A program made the position numbers and the translations under genes. A stretch of 64,000 nucleotides of DNA from Clostridia bacterium (lineage in GTDB: Bacteria > Bacillota > Clostridia > Christensenellales > Aristaeellaceae), in contig JAFUTW010000014.1 of assembly GCA_017484085.1 (NCBI GenBank), forward strand, positions 1 through 64,000. The letters are read 5' to 3'. The notes beneath the pieces were generated by a model. That model searched no databases, had not been told where the DNA came from, and saw only the letters and a list, made by a program, of their open reading frames with translations. How positions within the stretch are numbered: position 1 is the first letter of the stretch; each line of letters starts with the position of its first letter. Positions 32,700-41,420 of this stretch are shown piece by piece.

Positions 32700-33719
32700 T
32701 CAGTGCAGCTCAGCGTACAGCGCGTTCCACTTCTCCAGCAGCTCGGCCTTATGCTCGGTGAGCCAGGCGGTGTCGCGCGGCACCCAGTTGATGGTGTCGT
32801 CCGCCGGCAGCCACTTGATCTCGTAGGTGGCCTTCGGGTTGGTGAAGCGCAGGGTCTCCAGCCTGTTCGCCAGGGCGGTCTGTCCTTCGGGGCTCATCAG
32901 GAAGTTGATCATGGCCTTCGCCGCTTCCGGATGCGGGCAGCCCTCGATCATCGCGCAGCCCATGGAGGTGGCGCTGGCGCCGTTCTCCGGATACTGGATG
33001 CGGATGTTCTGGGAACCGGCCTTGAGCAGGGTGTCCGCGCCGTCCTCGTAGGTCAGGCCCACGACGTACTCGCCGGAATCGACGCTCTTGAAGCACACAG
33101 AGGAAGAGGTGGAGATGACCAGGCCGTTCTCCAGCATGCCGCGCAGGATGGCCCAGGCCTCGTCGCTGTCATAGCCGTAGACGGCGAAGATATTGCACAC
33201 GTTGTTCCAGGCTGCGGAAGAGGAGTTGGGATCAGAGAGCACGATGCGGCCGGCCAGGCGCGGATCGAGCAGATCCTCGTAGGTCTTGATCTCCATGCCC
33301 AGTTCCTTCTCCAGCTCTACGTTGATGCAGAAGCAGACGGTGGAAAGGTGGTCCTGGTTGTAGCGGCCGTTGTGGGACTTGTAATCGTCCGGCAGATCCT
33401 CCTCATACGGAGACGTGTAAAGCGCGAAGATGTCGTCGTTGGCGCTGCCGTCCGCGGGAGACAGTCCGCCCCACTGCAGGTCGCCCTGGGGATTGTCCTT
33501 CTCGGCACGGGCACGGGCCTCCAGCTCGCCGGCAGAACCGTTGACCACCTCGACCTCCACATCGGGATACACCTCATTGAAGGCCTCGATCAGGTTGTCG
33601 ATGTCATTGTCCGTCATGGAGCTGTAGAGGACCAGCGGGCCGCTGACGCTCTCGGCGAGAGCAGCCGCGCACAGCATCAATACTGCAGCCGCAAGGAGAA
33701 GGGTAAGCAGTTTCTTCAT
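32700..33719 (-). CDS. ABC transporter solute-binding protein (iron/phosphonate/polyamine-like, orphan)
   Basis: A 339-residue exported binding protein of the type that binds ferric ion, 2-aminoethylphosphonate or thiamine-like ligands. The signal peptide is MKKLLTLLLAAAVLMLCAAA; the cysteine in it is not in a lipobox (LMLC), so cleavage by signal peptidase I after ALA is expected. The domain shows LVLYSSMTDNDIDNLIEAF and GSAGELEARARAEKDNPQGD, typical of the FutA/PhnS-like group. ATG with GGAGG nine bases upstream and its own promoter. No permease or ATPase gene is adjacent, so the cognate transporter lies elsewhere. Confidence 0.85.
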   Translation of the reverse strand: MKKLLTLLLAAAVLMLCAAALAESVSGPLVLYSSMTDNDIDNLIEAFNEVYPDVEVEVVNGSAGELEARARAEKDNPQGDLQWGGLSPADGSANDDIFALYTSPYEEDLPDDYKSHNGRYNQDHLSTVCFCINVELEKELGMEIKTYEDLLDPRLAGRIVLSDPNSSSAAWNNVCNIFAVYGYDSDEAWAILRGMLENGLVISTSSSVCFKSVDSGEYVVGLTYEDGADTLLKAGSQNIRIQYPENGASATSMGCAMIEGCPHPEAAKAMINFLMSPEGQTALANRLETLRFTNPKATYEIKWLPADDTINWVPRDTAWLTEHKAELLEKWNALYAELH

Positions 33720-33799
33720 AGAACATGACCTCCTTTTTCTATGTTCACAGGCTCTGCCTGCGAAAAACAAACGGTATCCGTCAGCCTTCTGACAGAGAG

Positions 33800-33828
33800 A
33801 ATATAGCATAATCCGCCCCTGAAATCAA
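33800..33828 (-). promoter_or_regulatory. Promoter of the orphan solute-binding protein gene
   Basis: Minus-strand TTGATT and TATATT with a 17-base spacer, about 80 bases upstream of the ATG. Confidence 0.75.
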
Positions 33829-33893
33829 CACTTCTTTCGTCAAATCTGCATAATAGTCTCTGCATTCATTCCGCAATCTGACTGTTTTCACGC

Positions 33894-33921
33894 TTGACAT
33901 TCCGTGCATTCGGAATACAAT
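33894..33921 (+). promoter_or_regulatory. Promoter with overlapping palindromic operator upstream of glycerol-1-phosphate dehydrogenase
   Basis: TTGACA and TACAAT are separated by 16 bases. The spacer is almost entirely an inverted repeat, ATTCCG-6-CGGAAT (33899-33916), that touches both hexamers. A protein bound there would block the polymerase, so this gene is probably repressor-controlled. Confidence 0.75.
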
Positions 33922-33957
33922 GGACGCATACACGCTAAAGACAGGAGGCGCTTTTCC

Positions 33958-35316
33958 ATGCTGCTTGATCCCACCCTGCCCGTACGGGCTTATCCCGGTA
34001 AGACCTTTCAGTGTTCCTGCGGGCGCGAGCACTCGACACGCCTTCAGGAGGTGATCATCGAACCCGGCGCGCTCAAAAAGGTGCCCGGCCTGCTGGCGCG
34101 CCTCGGATTCGCCCGCCCGCTCGTCGTTTTCGATACGAACACGCGCGCCGCTGCCGGCGATGCGCTCATGGCCATCCTGAAGGAGGCCGGTCAGCCGTTT
34201 GATTTCTTCTGCTTTGAGAATCCGGAGCTGATCGCCGACGAAGCCGGCCTCGGCGCGGTGCTCATGGCGCTGACCGATGCCAACGACAGCCTGCTGGCTG
34301 TCGGCACCGGCACCATCAATGACCTGTGCAAGTACACCGCCCACATGACAAACCGCCCGTACGCCGTGGTCGGCACGGCGCCGTCCATGGACGGCTTCAG
34401 TTCCGGCGTCTGCGCGCTCATCCGCAGCGATATGAAAACGACGCTGCAGGGCACCATGCCCCGGGCCGTCGTCGGCGATGTGGATGTGCTGCGCCTTTCC
34501 CCCATGGACATGATCCAGGCGGGCGTCGGCGACATCCTAGGCAAGTACACCTGCCTGCTGGACTGGAAGCTTTCCCATATCATCAACGACGAATACTACT
34601 GCCCGGCGATCGCGGAGATGATGAAGCGGGCAGTCGATACCGTCGCCGAAAACGCCGCCGGCGTCTATGCCAGAGAGCCTGATGCCGTCGCCGCCGTGAT
34701 GGAGGCGCTGGTCCTCAGCGGCATCGCCATGAGCTATTCCGTCAACTCCCGCCCCGCGTCCGGCTGTGAGCACCACATCTCCCATTACCTCGAGATGCGC
34801 TTCATGTTCGATGGGCGCAAGCCTGTGCTGCACGGCCGCAAGGTAGGCACCGCCACGACCTTGGCCGCCTACTGTTACCACCGGCTTGCAGAGGAATCCC
34901 CGGATTTCGACGCGGCGTCCAACGTCGTCTCCTTTGACTTTGACGCCTGGGCCGACAGGATCCGGCGTTCCTACACCCGCGCTGCAGACAGCGTCATCAG
35001 CCTCGAGCGGGAAGCGCACAAAAACGAACCGGATCGCGTCCGCGCGCGCCTTGCCGCCGCAAAAGCGCATTGGGACGAGATCCGCTCCGCTATTGAGGAG
35101 CTGCCCTCCGCCGCGCAGATCGAGGGGATGCTGCGCGCCAGCGGCGCGCCGACGACCCCTGCCGAGATCGGCGTCGAAGTCCCGCTGCTGCGGGAGGCGA
35201 TCTGCCGCTGCAAGGAGGTGCGAAACCGCTATACCCTCTGGCAGCTGCTCTACGACCTCGGGATGCTGGAGCGCTATGCTGACGAGGCGGCACCCCTCTT
35301 CGGGAAAGCGGAGTAA
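33958..35316 (+). CDS. sn-Glycerol-1-phosphate dehydrogenase (EgsA/AraM family)
   Basis: A 452-residue iron/zinc-alcohol-dehydrogenase-like enzyme that reduces dihydroxyacetone phosphate to sn-glycerol-1-phosphate with NAD(P)H. In Bacillus, AraM feeds the heptaprenylglyceryl-phosphate pathway, the same stereochemistry as archaeal lipids. Visible are LLAVGTGTINDLCKY, VGTAPSMDGFSSG, VGDILGKYTCLLDW and SGCEHHISHYLEM, with the metal-binding aspartate and histidines. The N-terminus carries a CSCGREH cysteine motif, and the protein is longer than AraM (about 390) with a helical C-terminal extension. ATG with AGGAGG nine bases before. It stands alone, with the next gene convergent. Confidence 0.9.
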   Translation: MLLDPTLPVRAYPGKTFQCSCGREHSTRLQEVIIEPGALKKVPGLLARLGFARPLVVFDTNTRAAAGDALMAILKEAGQPFDFFCFENPELIADEAGLGAVLMALTDANDSLLAVGTGTINDLCKYTAHMTNRPYAVVGTAPSMDGFSSGVCALIRSDMKTTLQGTMPRAVVGDVDVLRLSPMDMIQAGVGDILGKYTCLLDWKLSHIINDEYYCPAIAEMMKRAVDTVAENAAGVYAREPDAVAAVMEALVLSGIAMSYSVNSRPASGCEHHISHYLEMRFMFDGRKPVLHGRKVGTATTLAAYCYHRLAEESPDFDAASNVVSFDFDAWADRIRRSYTRAADSVISLEREAHKNEPDRVRARLAAAKAHWDEIRSAIEELPSAAQIEGMLRASGAPTTPAEIGVEVPLLREAICRCKEVRNRYTLWQLLYDLGMLERYADEAAPLFGKAE

Positions 35317-35320
35317 CGAC

Positions 35321-35464
35321 AAAAAGAATAACGGCTGTATGGGAGAACCCTTCCACCCCCTTCGGCGGTCCCCCTCCCCTTTCAGGGGAGGCATCGGATT
35401 GCTTGGGGACTGCGTCAAAAGCGTAAGTGACTGAGGTTCTCTTTATACAGCCGTTTTTCTTTTT
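35321..35464. repeat. Large nested inverted-repeat element between convergent genes (MITE/REP-like)
   Basis: The two ends are imperfect inverted arms of about 29 bases (left 35321-35349, right 35435-35464) sharing ACGGCTGTAT / ATACAGCCGT and AGAACC / GGTTCT, with A-tracts outside. Inside is a perfect 8-bp hairpin CCTCCCCT-TTC-AGGGGAGG (35373-35391), next to a CCCCCTTCGGCGG stretch. It lies exactly between convergent stops and can act as a two-way terminator. The layout resembles short non-coding repeats common in gut Clostridia. No open frame with credible start occupies it. Confidence 0.65.
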
Positions 35465-35469
35465 GAGTC

Positions 35470-36420
35470 TTACTCCAGGATCCCGATCTCCCGGTAGTAG
35501 CGCGCGGCGCCGTCATGCAGCGGAACGCCAGCCAGGTCGGTGCAGGCCTGTGCCGGATCGGCGGCGGCGAGCGCCTTGTGCGTGCCGGTGAGCAGGTCCC
35601 AGTTTTCCCAGAAGACCTTGGTCATCTGATAGACCGTCTCCTCGTCCACGTCCGATGTGATGAAGAGGGTCAGCTTGACGGCGCTGGTTGCCACATCCTC
35701 ATCCTGCTTGTCGTACGTGCCTGCCGGTATCGTGTAGTGTGCGTACCACGGATAATCGGCCTTCAGCGCATCGATCAGCTCCGCGGGAATAGAGAGGATC
35801 TTCGAATCGGTGGTGGTCATGATCTGCGCGACTGCCGAATTCGGCGTACCCGCCATGATCCACGCGCCGTCCAGCTGCTTGTTGGCGATGGCATCCGCAG
35901 CGGAACCGGTGTCCATATACTCCGTCTTGAGATCGCTGTCCAGGCTGAGGCCGAGCGCCGCCAGGTGAACCGACGCCTCGTCGACCGTCGTCGAGCCCGC
36001 GGCGCCCACGGAGAAGTGCGCGCCCTTCAGCCCTTCGATGCTGTCGATGCCGCTGGCCTTCGTCACGATCACCTGATTCGGATTGTAGTACAGGCCGGCA
36101 AAGATCCGGATGTTTTCGTTGGGTTCTCCGTCGAAACTGGCGATACCCTGCTGGGACTGGTAGACCAGGTTGGCGTTGGCGATACCGATCTGCGCTTCGC
36201 CGTCCAGCGCCTGGTTAAGGTTGTCCACACCGCCGCCGCTCGGCGTCGCCGTGGCGTTCATCCCCTCGATATTCCGATTCCAGAGGTCCGCCACCGTCAC
36301 GCTGATGGGATAGAAGGTCGACTGGGTGCCTGCGGTGACAAAGTTGATGTTCGCCGCCAGCGCGCCGGTGCCAAGGGACAGCGACGCAGCGGTCAGGAGA
36401 ATCGCCAGGAGTTTCTTCAT
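35470..36420 (-). CDS. TAXI-family TRAP transporter solute-binding protein
   Basis: A 316-residue exported binding protein of the TRAP-associated extracytoplasmic immunogenic family. The signal peptide MKKLLAILLTAASLSLGTGA ends near ALA and has no lipobox. The family marks INFVTAGTQSTFYPISVTVA at the mature start and FSVGAAGSTTVDEA around residue 136 are clear. It delivers a carboxylate-like substrate to the fused TRAP permease encoded 57 bases upstream. ATG with GAGG. Confidence 0.93.
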   Translation of the reverse strand: MKKLLAILLTAASLSLGTGALAANINFVTAGTQSTFYPISVTVADLWNRNIEGMNATATPSGGGVDNLNQALDGEAQIGIANANLVYQSQQGIASFDGEPNENIRIFAGLYYNPNQVIVTKASGIDSIEGLKGAHFSVGAAGSTTVDEASVHLAALGLSLDSDLKTEYMDTGSAADAIANKQLDGAWIMAGTPNSAVAQIMTTTDSKILSIPAELIDALKADYPWYAHYTIPAGTYDKQDEDVATSAVKLTLFITSDVDEETVYQMTKVFWENWDLLTGTHKALAAADPAQACTDLAGVPLHDGAARYYREIGILE

Positions 36421-36477
36421 GTCGTTTCCTCACTTTCTTTCTGTTCTGTCATCCCGGGTTTGTCCCGGCATTCGAAT

Positions 36478-38454
36478 CTAAGACAGTTTCGGGTGCAGCG
36501 CCAGCCGGTCCAGCGCGGTTTCGCCCGCGATCAGCGCGAGCGCGGCAGCGTCGCTCGCAACGGAAGGATGGATGAACAGCAGCCCGGCAGCCACCAGCAT
36601 CCCCCGGGTGAGAAGGAGGAGCACAAGTCCGCCGCCCTCCCGCCGCTCCGGCAGCCCGGCCAGGCCGGAGGACAGCGCCAGCACGCCGATACAGGCCGTC
36701 GCAAAGCAATACAGCGTCAAAAGAGCAGGTACGCCCTGCGTGCTCCCGTAGAGCAGCACGGGGTTATCCAGGAAAAAGAAGGGCACGATAAACCCGGCGA
36801 TCCCCAGCCGGATCGCGATGAGGCTCGTCTTCGTCATGTCGCTGTCCGCGATGCCGGAGGCCACATAGCTGCTCATCGCCACCGGCGGCGTGATGTTGGA
36901 CAGGCACGCGTAGATGAGGCAGAAGAGATTGGCCGCCATCTCCGTCGCGCCTACCTGGCGCAGGACCGGCACCGCCACCGCATAGACGATGACGTACGCC
37001 GCGACGCCCGGCACGCCCATGCCCAGGATAATGGACATCACCATGACCATGATGCCGCCCAGGAAAAGCTGTCCCTCCCCCACGACGCGCAGGATGAGAT
37101 TGCCGAAGTTGACGCCGAGGCCCGTCATATTGACGGAACCGATGATGACGCCGATGATGATGCAGCTGATGCCCACGCCGATGGCGCTGCGGCTGCCCTC
37201 GACGACAGCCCGGAGGATCACTTTCGGCCCCATGCGCGTGCCCTTCCGCAGCCAGGAGACCGCGACGGTCGCAAAGATCGCAAGGATCGCAGCGTAGAGC
37301 GGCGTATAACCCATGGCCATCATCGCAAGCAGCAGCACCAGGGGCAGCAGGAGATGGCCGCGCTCCCGCAGCACCTTCCCCGCTTTCGGGATGTTTTCCG
37401 GCGCAAGGCCCGAAAGCCCCAGCCGCTTTGCCTCCAGATGAACTGACCAAAGCAGCGCCAGGTAATAAAGGAAAGCCGGGATCGCCGCGGCGAGCATCAC
37501 CTGCGTATAGCTGACGGACATGAACTCCGCCATGACAAAGCCAACCGCCCCCATGATCGGCGGCGTAAACTGTCCGCCCGTGGAGGCCACCGCTTCCACC
37601 GCGCCGGCAAATTCCTTCCGGTAGCCCGTCTTCTTCATCAGCGGGATGGTGATCGTGCCCGTGGTCGCCACGTTGGCGATGGCTGAGCCGTTGATCATCC
37701 CCATCAGCGCGGAAGCGATGACGCTCACCTTGGCCGGCCCGCCGGGCGAGCGCCCGACCAGCGTCAGCGAGATGTCGTTGATGAACTGGGAAAAACCGCT
37801 GTACTTGAGAAACGCGCCGAAAAGCACGAAGACGAAAATATACGTAGCGGAAACCCCGGCTCCCGTTCCCAGGATGCCGATGGTATCCCAGACCAGCGAC
37901 TTGATCACGCGCTTCAGCGTAAAGGCTGCCGTGCCGAAAGTGCCCGGCACAAAGCGCCCCCACAGGGCGAAGTACGAAAAGAAGACCAGTGCGATGAGGG
38001 CCAGATTCCCCGAGGCCCGCCTCGCCGCCTCAAAGGCGAGCAGCAGGCAGACGACGCCGATCCACACATCCGTCTGATTCAGCCTGCCGGTCTTGGCCAT
38101 CGCGTCATAACGCCAAAGGATGTAGCCAAAGCAGAATACCGCAGCGGCGATCAGCGCCAGGTCCCAGACGGGCGGCGCCTTGCGCCGCCTCTTCTCCTTT
38201 CGGAAGGTAGGATACAGCAGAAAGCACAGCGGCAGCAGAAAGAGGATGTGCGCCGTGCGCAGCTTTACCGCGCCCAGCCTGCCCGTCAGGTTCGCCCAAA
38301 GCTCAAACGCCGTCCAGAAAACCAAAAGACAGGTGACAACTTTGTCCGCCCATCCGTGGTAGCTCCGCGTCCGGCTGTCCGCTTCCTTCTCTTCCACAAG
38401 GCGCTGCGCGCGCTCATCCAAAGAAGGATCCGGAACTTTGTCCGCTCCGTTCAT
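36478..38454 (-). CDS. TRAP transporter permease, fused 4TM/12TM type
   Basis: A 658-residue secondary transporter membrane subunit in which the small DctQ-like and large DctM-like parts are one chain. Hydrophobic helices start near residue 35 after a charged N-terminus (DPSLDERAQRLVEEKEADS). The large part contains GMINGSAIANVATTGTITIPLMKKTGY, GGQFTPPIMGAVGFVMAEF and GMGVPGVAAYVIVY, conserved in this group. It works with the TAXI binding protein encoded just downstream, driven by an ion gradient. A short AAGGG precedes the ATG. Confidence 0.93.
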   Translation of the reverse strand: MNGADKVPDPSLDERAQRLVEEKEADSRTRSYHGWADKVVTCLLVFWTAFELWANLTGRLGAVKLRTAHILFLLPLCFLLYPTFRKEKRRRKAPPVWDLALIAAAVFCFGYILWRYDAMAKTGRLNQTDVWIGVVCLLLAFEAARRASGNLALIALVFFSYFALWGRFVPGTFGTAAFTLKRVIKSLVWDTIGILGTGAGVSATYIFVFVLFGAFLKYSGFSQFINDISLTLVGRSPGGPAKVSVIASALMGMINGSAIANVATTGTITIPLMKKTGYRKEFAGAVEAVASTGGQFTPPIMGAVGFVMAEFMSVSYTQVMLAAAIPAFLYYLALLWSVHLEAKRLGLSGLAPENIPKAGKVLRERGHLLLPLVLLLAMMAMGYTPLYAAILAIFATVAVSWLRKGTRMGPKVILRAVVEGSRSAIGVGISCIIIGVIIGSVNMTGLGVNFGNLILRVVGEGQLFLGGIMVMVMSIILGMGVPGVAAYVIVYAVAVPVLRQVGATEMAANLFCLIYACLSNITPPVAMSSYVASGIADSDMTKTSLIAIRLGIAGFIVPFFFLDNPVLLYGSTQGVPALLTLYCFATACIGVLALSSGLAGLPERREGGGLVLLLLTRGMLVAAGLLFIHPSVASDAAALALIAGETALDRLALHPKLS

Positions 38455-38557
38455 ACGCCCTTTTCGCCCATCCTTTCATCCGCAGACGATACCGGTAAAG
38501 TGTAACACCAAGATGACAAACTGTCAACCTGATTTTATCCTTTTCCGAAAGGCAATC

Positions 38558-38580
38558 AAAAAGCTCCCCATGCGGGGAGC
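38558..38580 (-). terminator. Terminator after the peptidoglycan-binding lipoprotein gene
   Basis: A 7-bp stem GCTCCCC with an ATGC loop followed by five T on the minus strand, just past the stop. Confidence 0.8.
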
Positions 38581-38587
38581 CGTTCAT

Positions 38588-39508
38588 TTACCAGATCACA
38601 GAGGCCTCCTCGAGTTCCACGATGTGCAGACCGATCTGGGAGAGGACCGCTGCGGGCACCCAGACCTCGGAGCCATAGACGTAGACGGGCGCGTCGCACA
38701 GCAGCAGCGTATCATCCACCGCCCCCATGGCGCCGTCCAGCCTTCCGTCCTCCTCCCCTGCAATCAGCGTCACCGTCCCGCCGGAAGGAGCGGCCATTTC
38801 CCAGACGCCGCCTGAGGCCGTGCAGGTATACCCGCGGTGCATCTGGATGCCGCAGAGCGGGTAGATCGTCTGTCCGTCCGCCTTCCCCAGCATCAGGGCC
38901 GTCTTCGTTTCACCGATGTAGATGTCCTTCTGCACCACGTCAAACGGAGCGCCTTCCGCAGAAGGGACCGCGGTCGCCCGCGGCATGGGTGTGGGCGTCG
39001 GCGTGGGCGCAGGGGTGGCGGTCGGCCTTGCCGTCGGGGTCGGGGTCGGCGTCGGGCGTGGCATCAGCTCTGCACCGAACAGGCGCTCCAACGTCTCTTC
39101 CCCTGTTTTGCCGTCCACTTTCTCCAGCCCGCTGTCGCGCTGGAACTGCGCCACGGCGTCGATCGTCAGCCGGCCGTAAACGCCGTCCGCCTCGCCGTCC
39201 AGATAGCCCAGCTCGGTCAGCCGGCGCTGGACCTGCAAAACGTCGGCCCCCTGCATGCCGCGCCGCAGCACGCGCTGTCCGACGCCTGCCTCGGCCAGCG
39301 TCTCTTTCGTCCAGCCTTCCGGCTGCCCTCCAGTGTTCTCCGGTCCCTCCGCAGGGCCTTCTGCCGGCTCCTGCGAAGGCGCCGGCGTCCAGGGGATGCG
39401 CACGCCGAGGTTCACCGGCGTCTCCTCTGCGGCGCTCTCGGCTTTGCAGCCTGCGCAGAGCACAAGCAGCAGTGCAGCGAGGCAGTACAGGTAGCGTCTC
39501 TTGTTCAT
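38588..39508 (-). CDS. Peptidoglycan-binding lipoprotein with Pro-Thr linker
   Basis: A 306-residue lipoprotein. The signal sequence ends with a lipobox LCAGC (Cys about 21). A Pro/Glu/Gly-rich spacer follows, then a peptidoglycan-binding domain (about 85-140: GADVLQVQRRLTELGYLDGEADGVYGRLTIDAVAQFQ split by normal loops). Next come a roughly 30-residue Pro-Thr/Ala repeat linker (about 150-180) and a C-terminal domain that ends like copper-amine-oxidase-N or stalk domains (VPAAVLSQIGLHIVELEEA). It should anchor at the membrane and contact the cell wall. It is the only lipobox protein in the window, in contrast to the three binding proteins. Confidence 0.85.
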   Translation of the reverse strand: MNKRRYLYCLAALLLVLCAGCKAESAAEETPVNLGVRIPWTPAPSQEPAEGPAEGPENTGGQPEGWTKETLAEAGVGQRVLRRGMQGADVLQVQRRLTELGYLDGEADGVYGRLTIDAVAQFQRDSGLEKVDGKTGEETLERLFGAELMPRPTPTPTPTARPTATPAPTPTPTPMPRATAVPSAEGAPFDVVQKDIYIGETKTALMLGKADGQTIYPLCGIQMHRGYTCTASGGVWEMAAPSGGTVTLIAGEEDGRLDGAMGAVDDTLLLCDAPVYVYGSEVWVPAAVLSQIGLHIVELEEASVIW

Positions 39509-39523
39509 GCTCTCCTCCGTCCG

Positions 39524-40168
39524 TCAGATGAAGAAGTCATCCATCGCGCCCGCATGGCTCATGTGGAAGCCGTTGATCCCGCTGTCCATCGCCGCCTCCA
39601 CGTTCTTCTCGCTGTCGTCGATGAAGAGCGTCCTTGCCGGGTCCAGACGGCACTCGCGGATGAGGGTTTCGTAAATCTCTTTCTCCGGCTTCAGCTGGTG
39701 CGCGTAGCAGGAGATGACGCCGCCGTCGAAGATGCCGAACAGGTCGCCGTACTTCTCCCGCACCCGCTCATAGCCGCGTTTGGGGTAATTGCTGAGCAGG
39801 TACAGGCGCATGCCCGCCCTGCGACAGCGCCTTGCGGCGCGCCAGCCTTCCTCGATCGGGCGCTTCAGCTCGATCCAGCCGGTCAGGGCATGCATGTAAT
39901 CTTCCACAGAGTGCCCGTACTCCTGAGACAGGCGCTCGGCCGCATCCTCATATTCCCGCACGCCGCGGTCGAAGTCCAGCCAGTACTTGCCCTGATATAC
40001 CTGATCCAGCATGTCCTTCTGCATCTGCTCGTCCCCGGGGAACAGCTGCTGCAGAAAATCCTCGGGCGCATAGTAAATCAGCACGTTTCCGATGTCGAAC
40101 ACCACCGAATCGCAGTGGTGCCAGGGCATCGACTGATACTTTTTATCAAACCGGATTCCGCGTTCCAT
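39524..40168 (-). CDS. HAD-family phosphatase, YihX-like
   Basis: A 214-residue HAD hydrolase of subclass I. Motif I reads VVFDIGNVL with Gly in place of the second Asp, as in E. coli YihX (glucose-1-phosphate phosphatase). Motif II is LYLLSNYPK, the lysine is in HQLKPEKEIYE, and motif IV is LFIDDSEKNVEAA. A helical cap lies between motif I and II. The ATG at 40166-40168 follows GGAAGG; a longer N-terminus is open but has no ribosome site. Possibly part of sugar phosphate metabolism with pgmB and phosphoglucomutase elsewhere in the window. Confidence 0.88.
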   Translation of the reverse strand: MERGIRFDKKYQSMPWHHCDSVVFDIGNVLIYYAPEDFLQQLFPGDEQMQKDMLDQVYQGKYWLDFDRGVREYEDAAERLSQEYGHSVEDYMHALTGWIELKRPIEEGWRAARRCRRAGMRLYLLSNYPKRGYERVREKYGDLFGIFDGGVISCYAHQLKPEKEIYETLIRECRLDPARTLFIDDSEKNVEAAMDSGINGFHMSHAGAMDDFFI

Positions 40169-40262
40169 CCTCTTTCCGTCCTTCCTGTCAGAACTCATGA
40201 CTTGCATATCATACCACAGATTGCCTGCGGATGCAAAAAGAAGGCATGCCCTGTATTCTCTC

Positions 40263-40291
40263 TTGCCATCTGCAAAGGATGCTCTTATAAT
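40263..40291 (+). promoter_or_regulatory. Promoter of the isocitrate dehydrogenase gene
   Basis: TTGCCA and a perfect TATAAT spaced 17 bases apart, about 42 bases before the ATG. Confidence 0.8.
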
Positions 40292-40332
40292 TCACCTGAA
40301 CGATACTATTTGAATGCCAAGGAGAACCACCC

Positions 40333-41334
40333 ATGAAAAAGATAACCGTATTCCGCGGAGACGGCATCGGCCCCGAGATCGTGTCCGCCGTGCTCCAGAT
40401 CCTGGATGCCGCCCATGTGCCGCTTCAGTATGAGATCTTCGACGTCGGCAAGAACGAGTACGCGAAGAACGGAAAGCTCATCTCTGACGAGGCTTACGCT
40501 TCCTTTGACAGGAACCGCATCCTGCTGAAGAGCCCGATCACCACCCCGATCGGCCACGGCTTCCGCTCGCTCAATGCCTCCCTGCGCATCAAGTACGACC
40601 TGTACGCCAATGTGCGCCCGGCCAAGTCCAACCCGGCGGTCGTCACGCCCTACCCCGACGTGTACATCGTCACAGTCCGAGAGAATACGGAGGACGTGTA
40701 CGCAGGCGTGGAAGAGCGGATCTCGGACGATGAGATGCACACCATCAAGATCGTCACCCGCATGAAGTCGGAGCGCATCATCCGCGACGCCTTCAACTAC
40801 GCGCGGGCCCACGGCCGCAAAAAGGTCACCTGCGTCCACAAGGCCAACATCATGAAGCTGACGGACGGCATGTTCCTCGATATCTTCCACGATATCGGAC
40901 ACGGCTATCCGGAGATCGAAAAGGAAGACATGATCATCGACGCCACCTGCATGAACATGGTCATGCATCCGGAGCGCTTTGATGTCGTCGTCACCCTGAA
41001 TATGTACGGCGACCTGCTTTCCGATCTGACGGCCGGCCTCATCGGCGGCCTGGGCCTGCTGCCGAGCGCCAACCTGGGGCGGGACTACGCCATGTTCGAG
41101 GCTGTCCACGGCTCAGCCCCGGACATCGCCGGCAAAGGCATCGCCAACCCCATCGCCTTCCTTTGGTCCGCCTGCATGCTGCTGGAGCACATCGGTGAGG
41201 ACGCCATCGCGGCAAACATCCGCAGGGCGGTGGATACCGTACTGCTAGAGGGTACCTTCAAGACGCCCGACATCGGCGGCAGTGCCACGACGGCGCAGTG
41301 CACCCAGGCCATCATCTCCCATCTGGCAGACTGA
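40333..41334 (+). CDS. NAD-dependent isocitrate dehydrogenase (IDH/IMDH family)
   Basis: A 333-residue beta-decarboxylating dehydrogenase. The N-terminus is VFRGDGIGPEIV. The segment FRSLNASLRIKYDLYANVRP holds the Ser and Arg residues expected for isocitrate rather than isopropylmalate binding. RENTEDVYAG, CVHKANIMKL and the metal-binding DLLSDLTAGLIGGLG follow, and EAVHGSAPDIAGKGIANP is the cofactor region, with the layout of NAD enzymes. It converts isocitrate to 2-oxoglutarate. AGGAG precedes the ATG. No other TCA genes flank it. A homoisocitrate or tartrate-type activity is a less likely alternative. Confidence 0.9.
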   Translation: MKKITVFRGDGIGPEIVSAVLQILDAAHVPLQYEIFDVGKNEYAKNGKLISDEAYASFDRNRILLKSPITTPIGHGFRSLNASLRIKYDLYANVRPAKSNPAVVTPYPDVYIVTVRENTEDVYAGVEERISDDEMHTIKIVTRMKSERIIRDAFNYARAHGRKKVTCVHKANIMKLTDGMFLDIFHDIGHGYPEIEKEDMIIDATCMNMVMHPERFDVVVTLNMYGDLLSDLTAGLIGGLGLLPSANLGRDYAMFEAVHGSAPDIAGKGIANPIAFLWSACMLLEHIGEDAIAANIRRAVDTVLLEGTFKTPDIGGSATTAQCTQAIISHLAD

Positions 41335-41358
41335 TTCCGGATTGCAACTATATAAAGC

Positions 41359-41387
41359 GCTCAGCCGGGCTTTACGCCCGGCTGAGC
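41359..41387. terminator. Bidirectional terminator between idh and phosphoglucomutase
   Basis: A perfect 12-bp stem GCTCAGCCGGGC with a TTTAC loop, followed by TTTATT on the plus strand, located between convergent stops. Confidence 0.85.
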
Positions 41388-41420
41388 TTTATTGTGCGAA
41401 TCTGTTTCGGTCTTGCGGTC

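Noticed and set aside
38930-39060. A low-complexity Pro-Thr repeat block in the lipoprotein gene as a possible CRISPR or tandem DNA repeat
   Set aside because: The repetition is at the codon level (Pro/Thr linker), with no constant spacer lengths and no regular DNA repeat.
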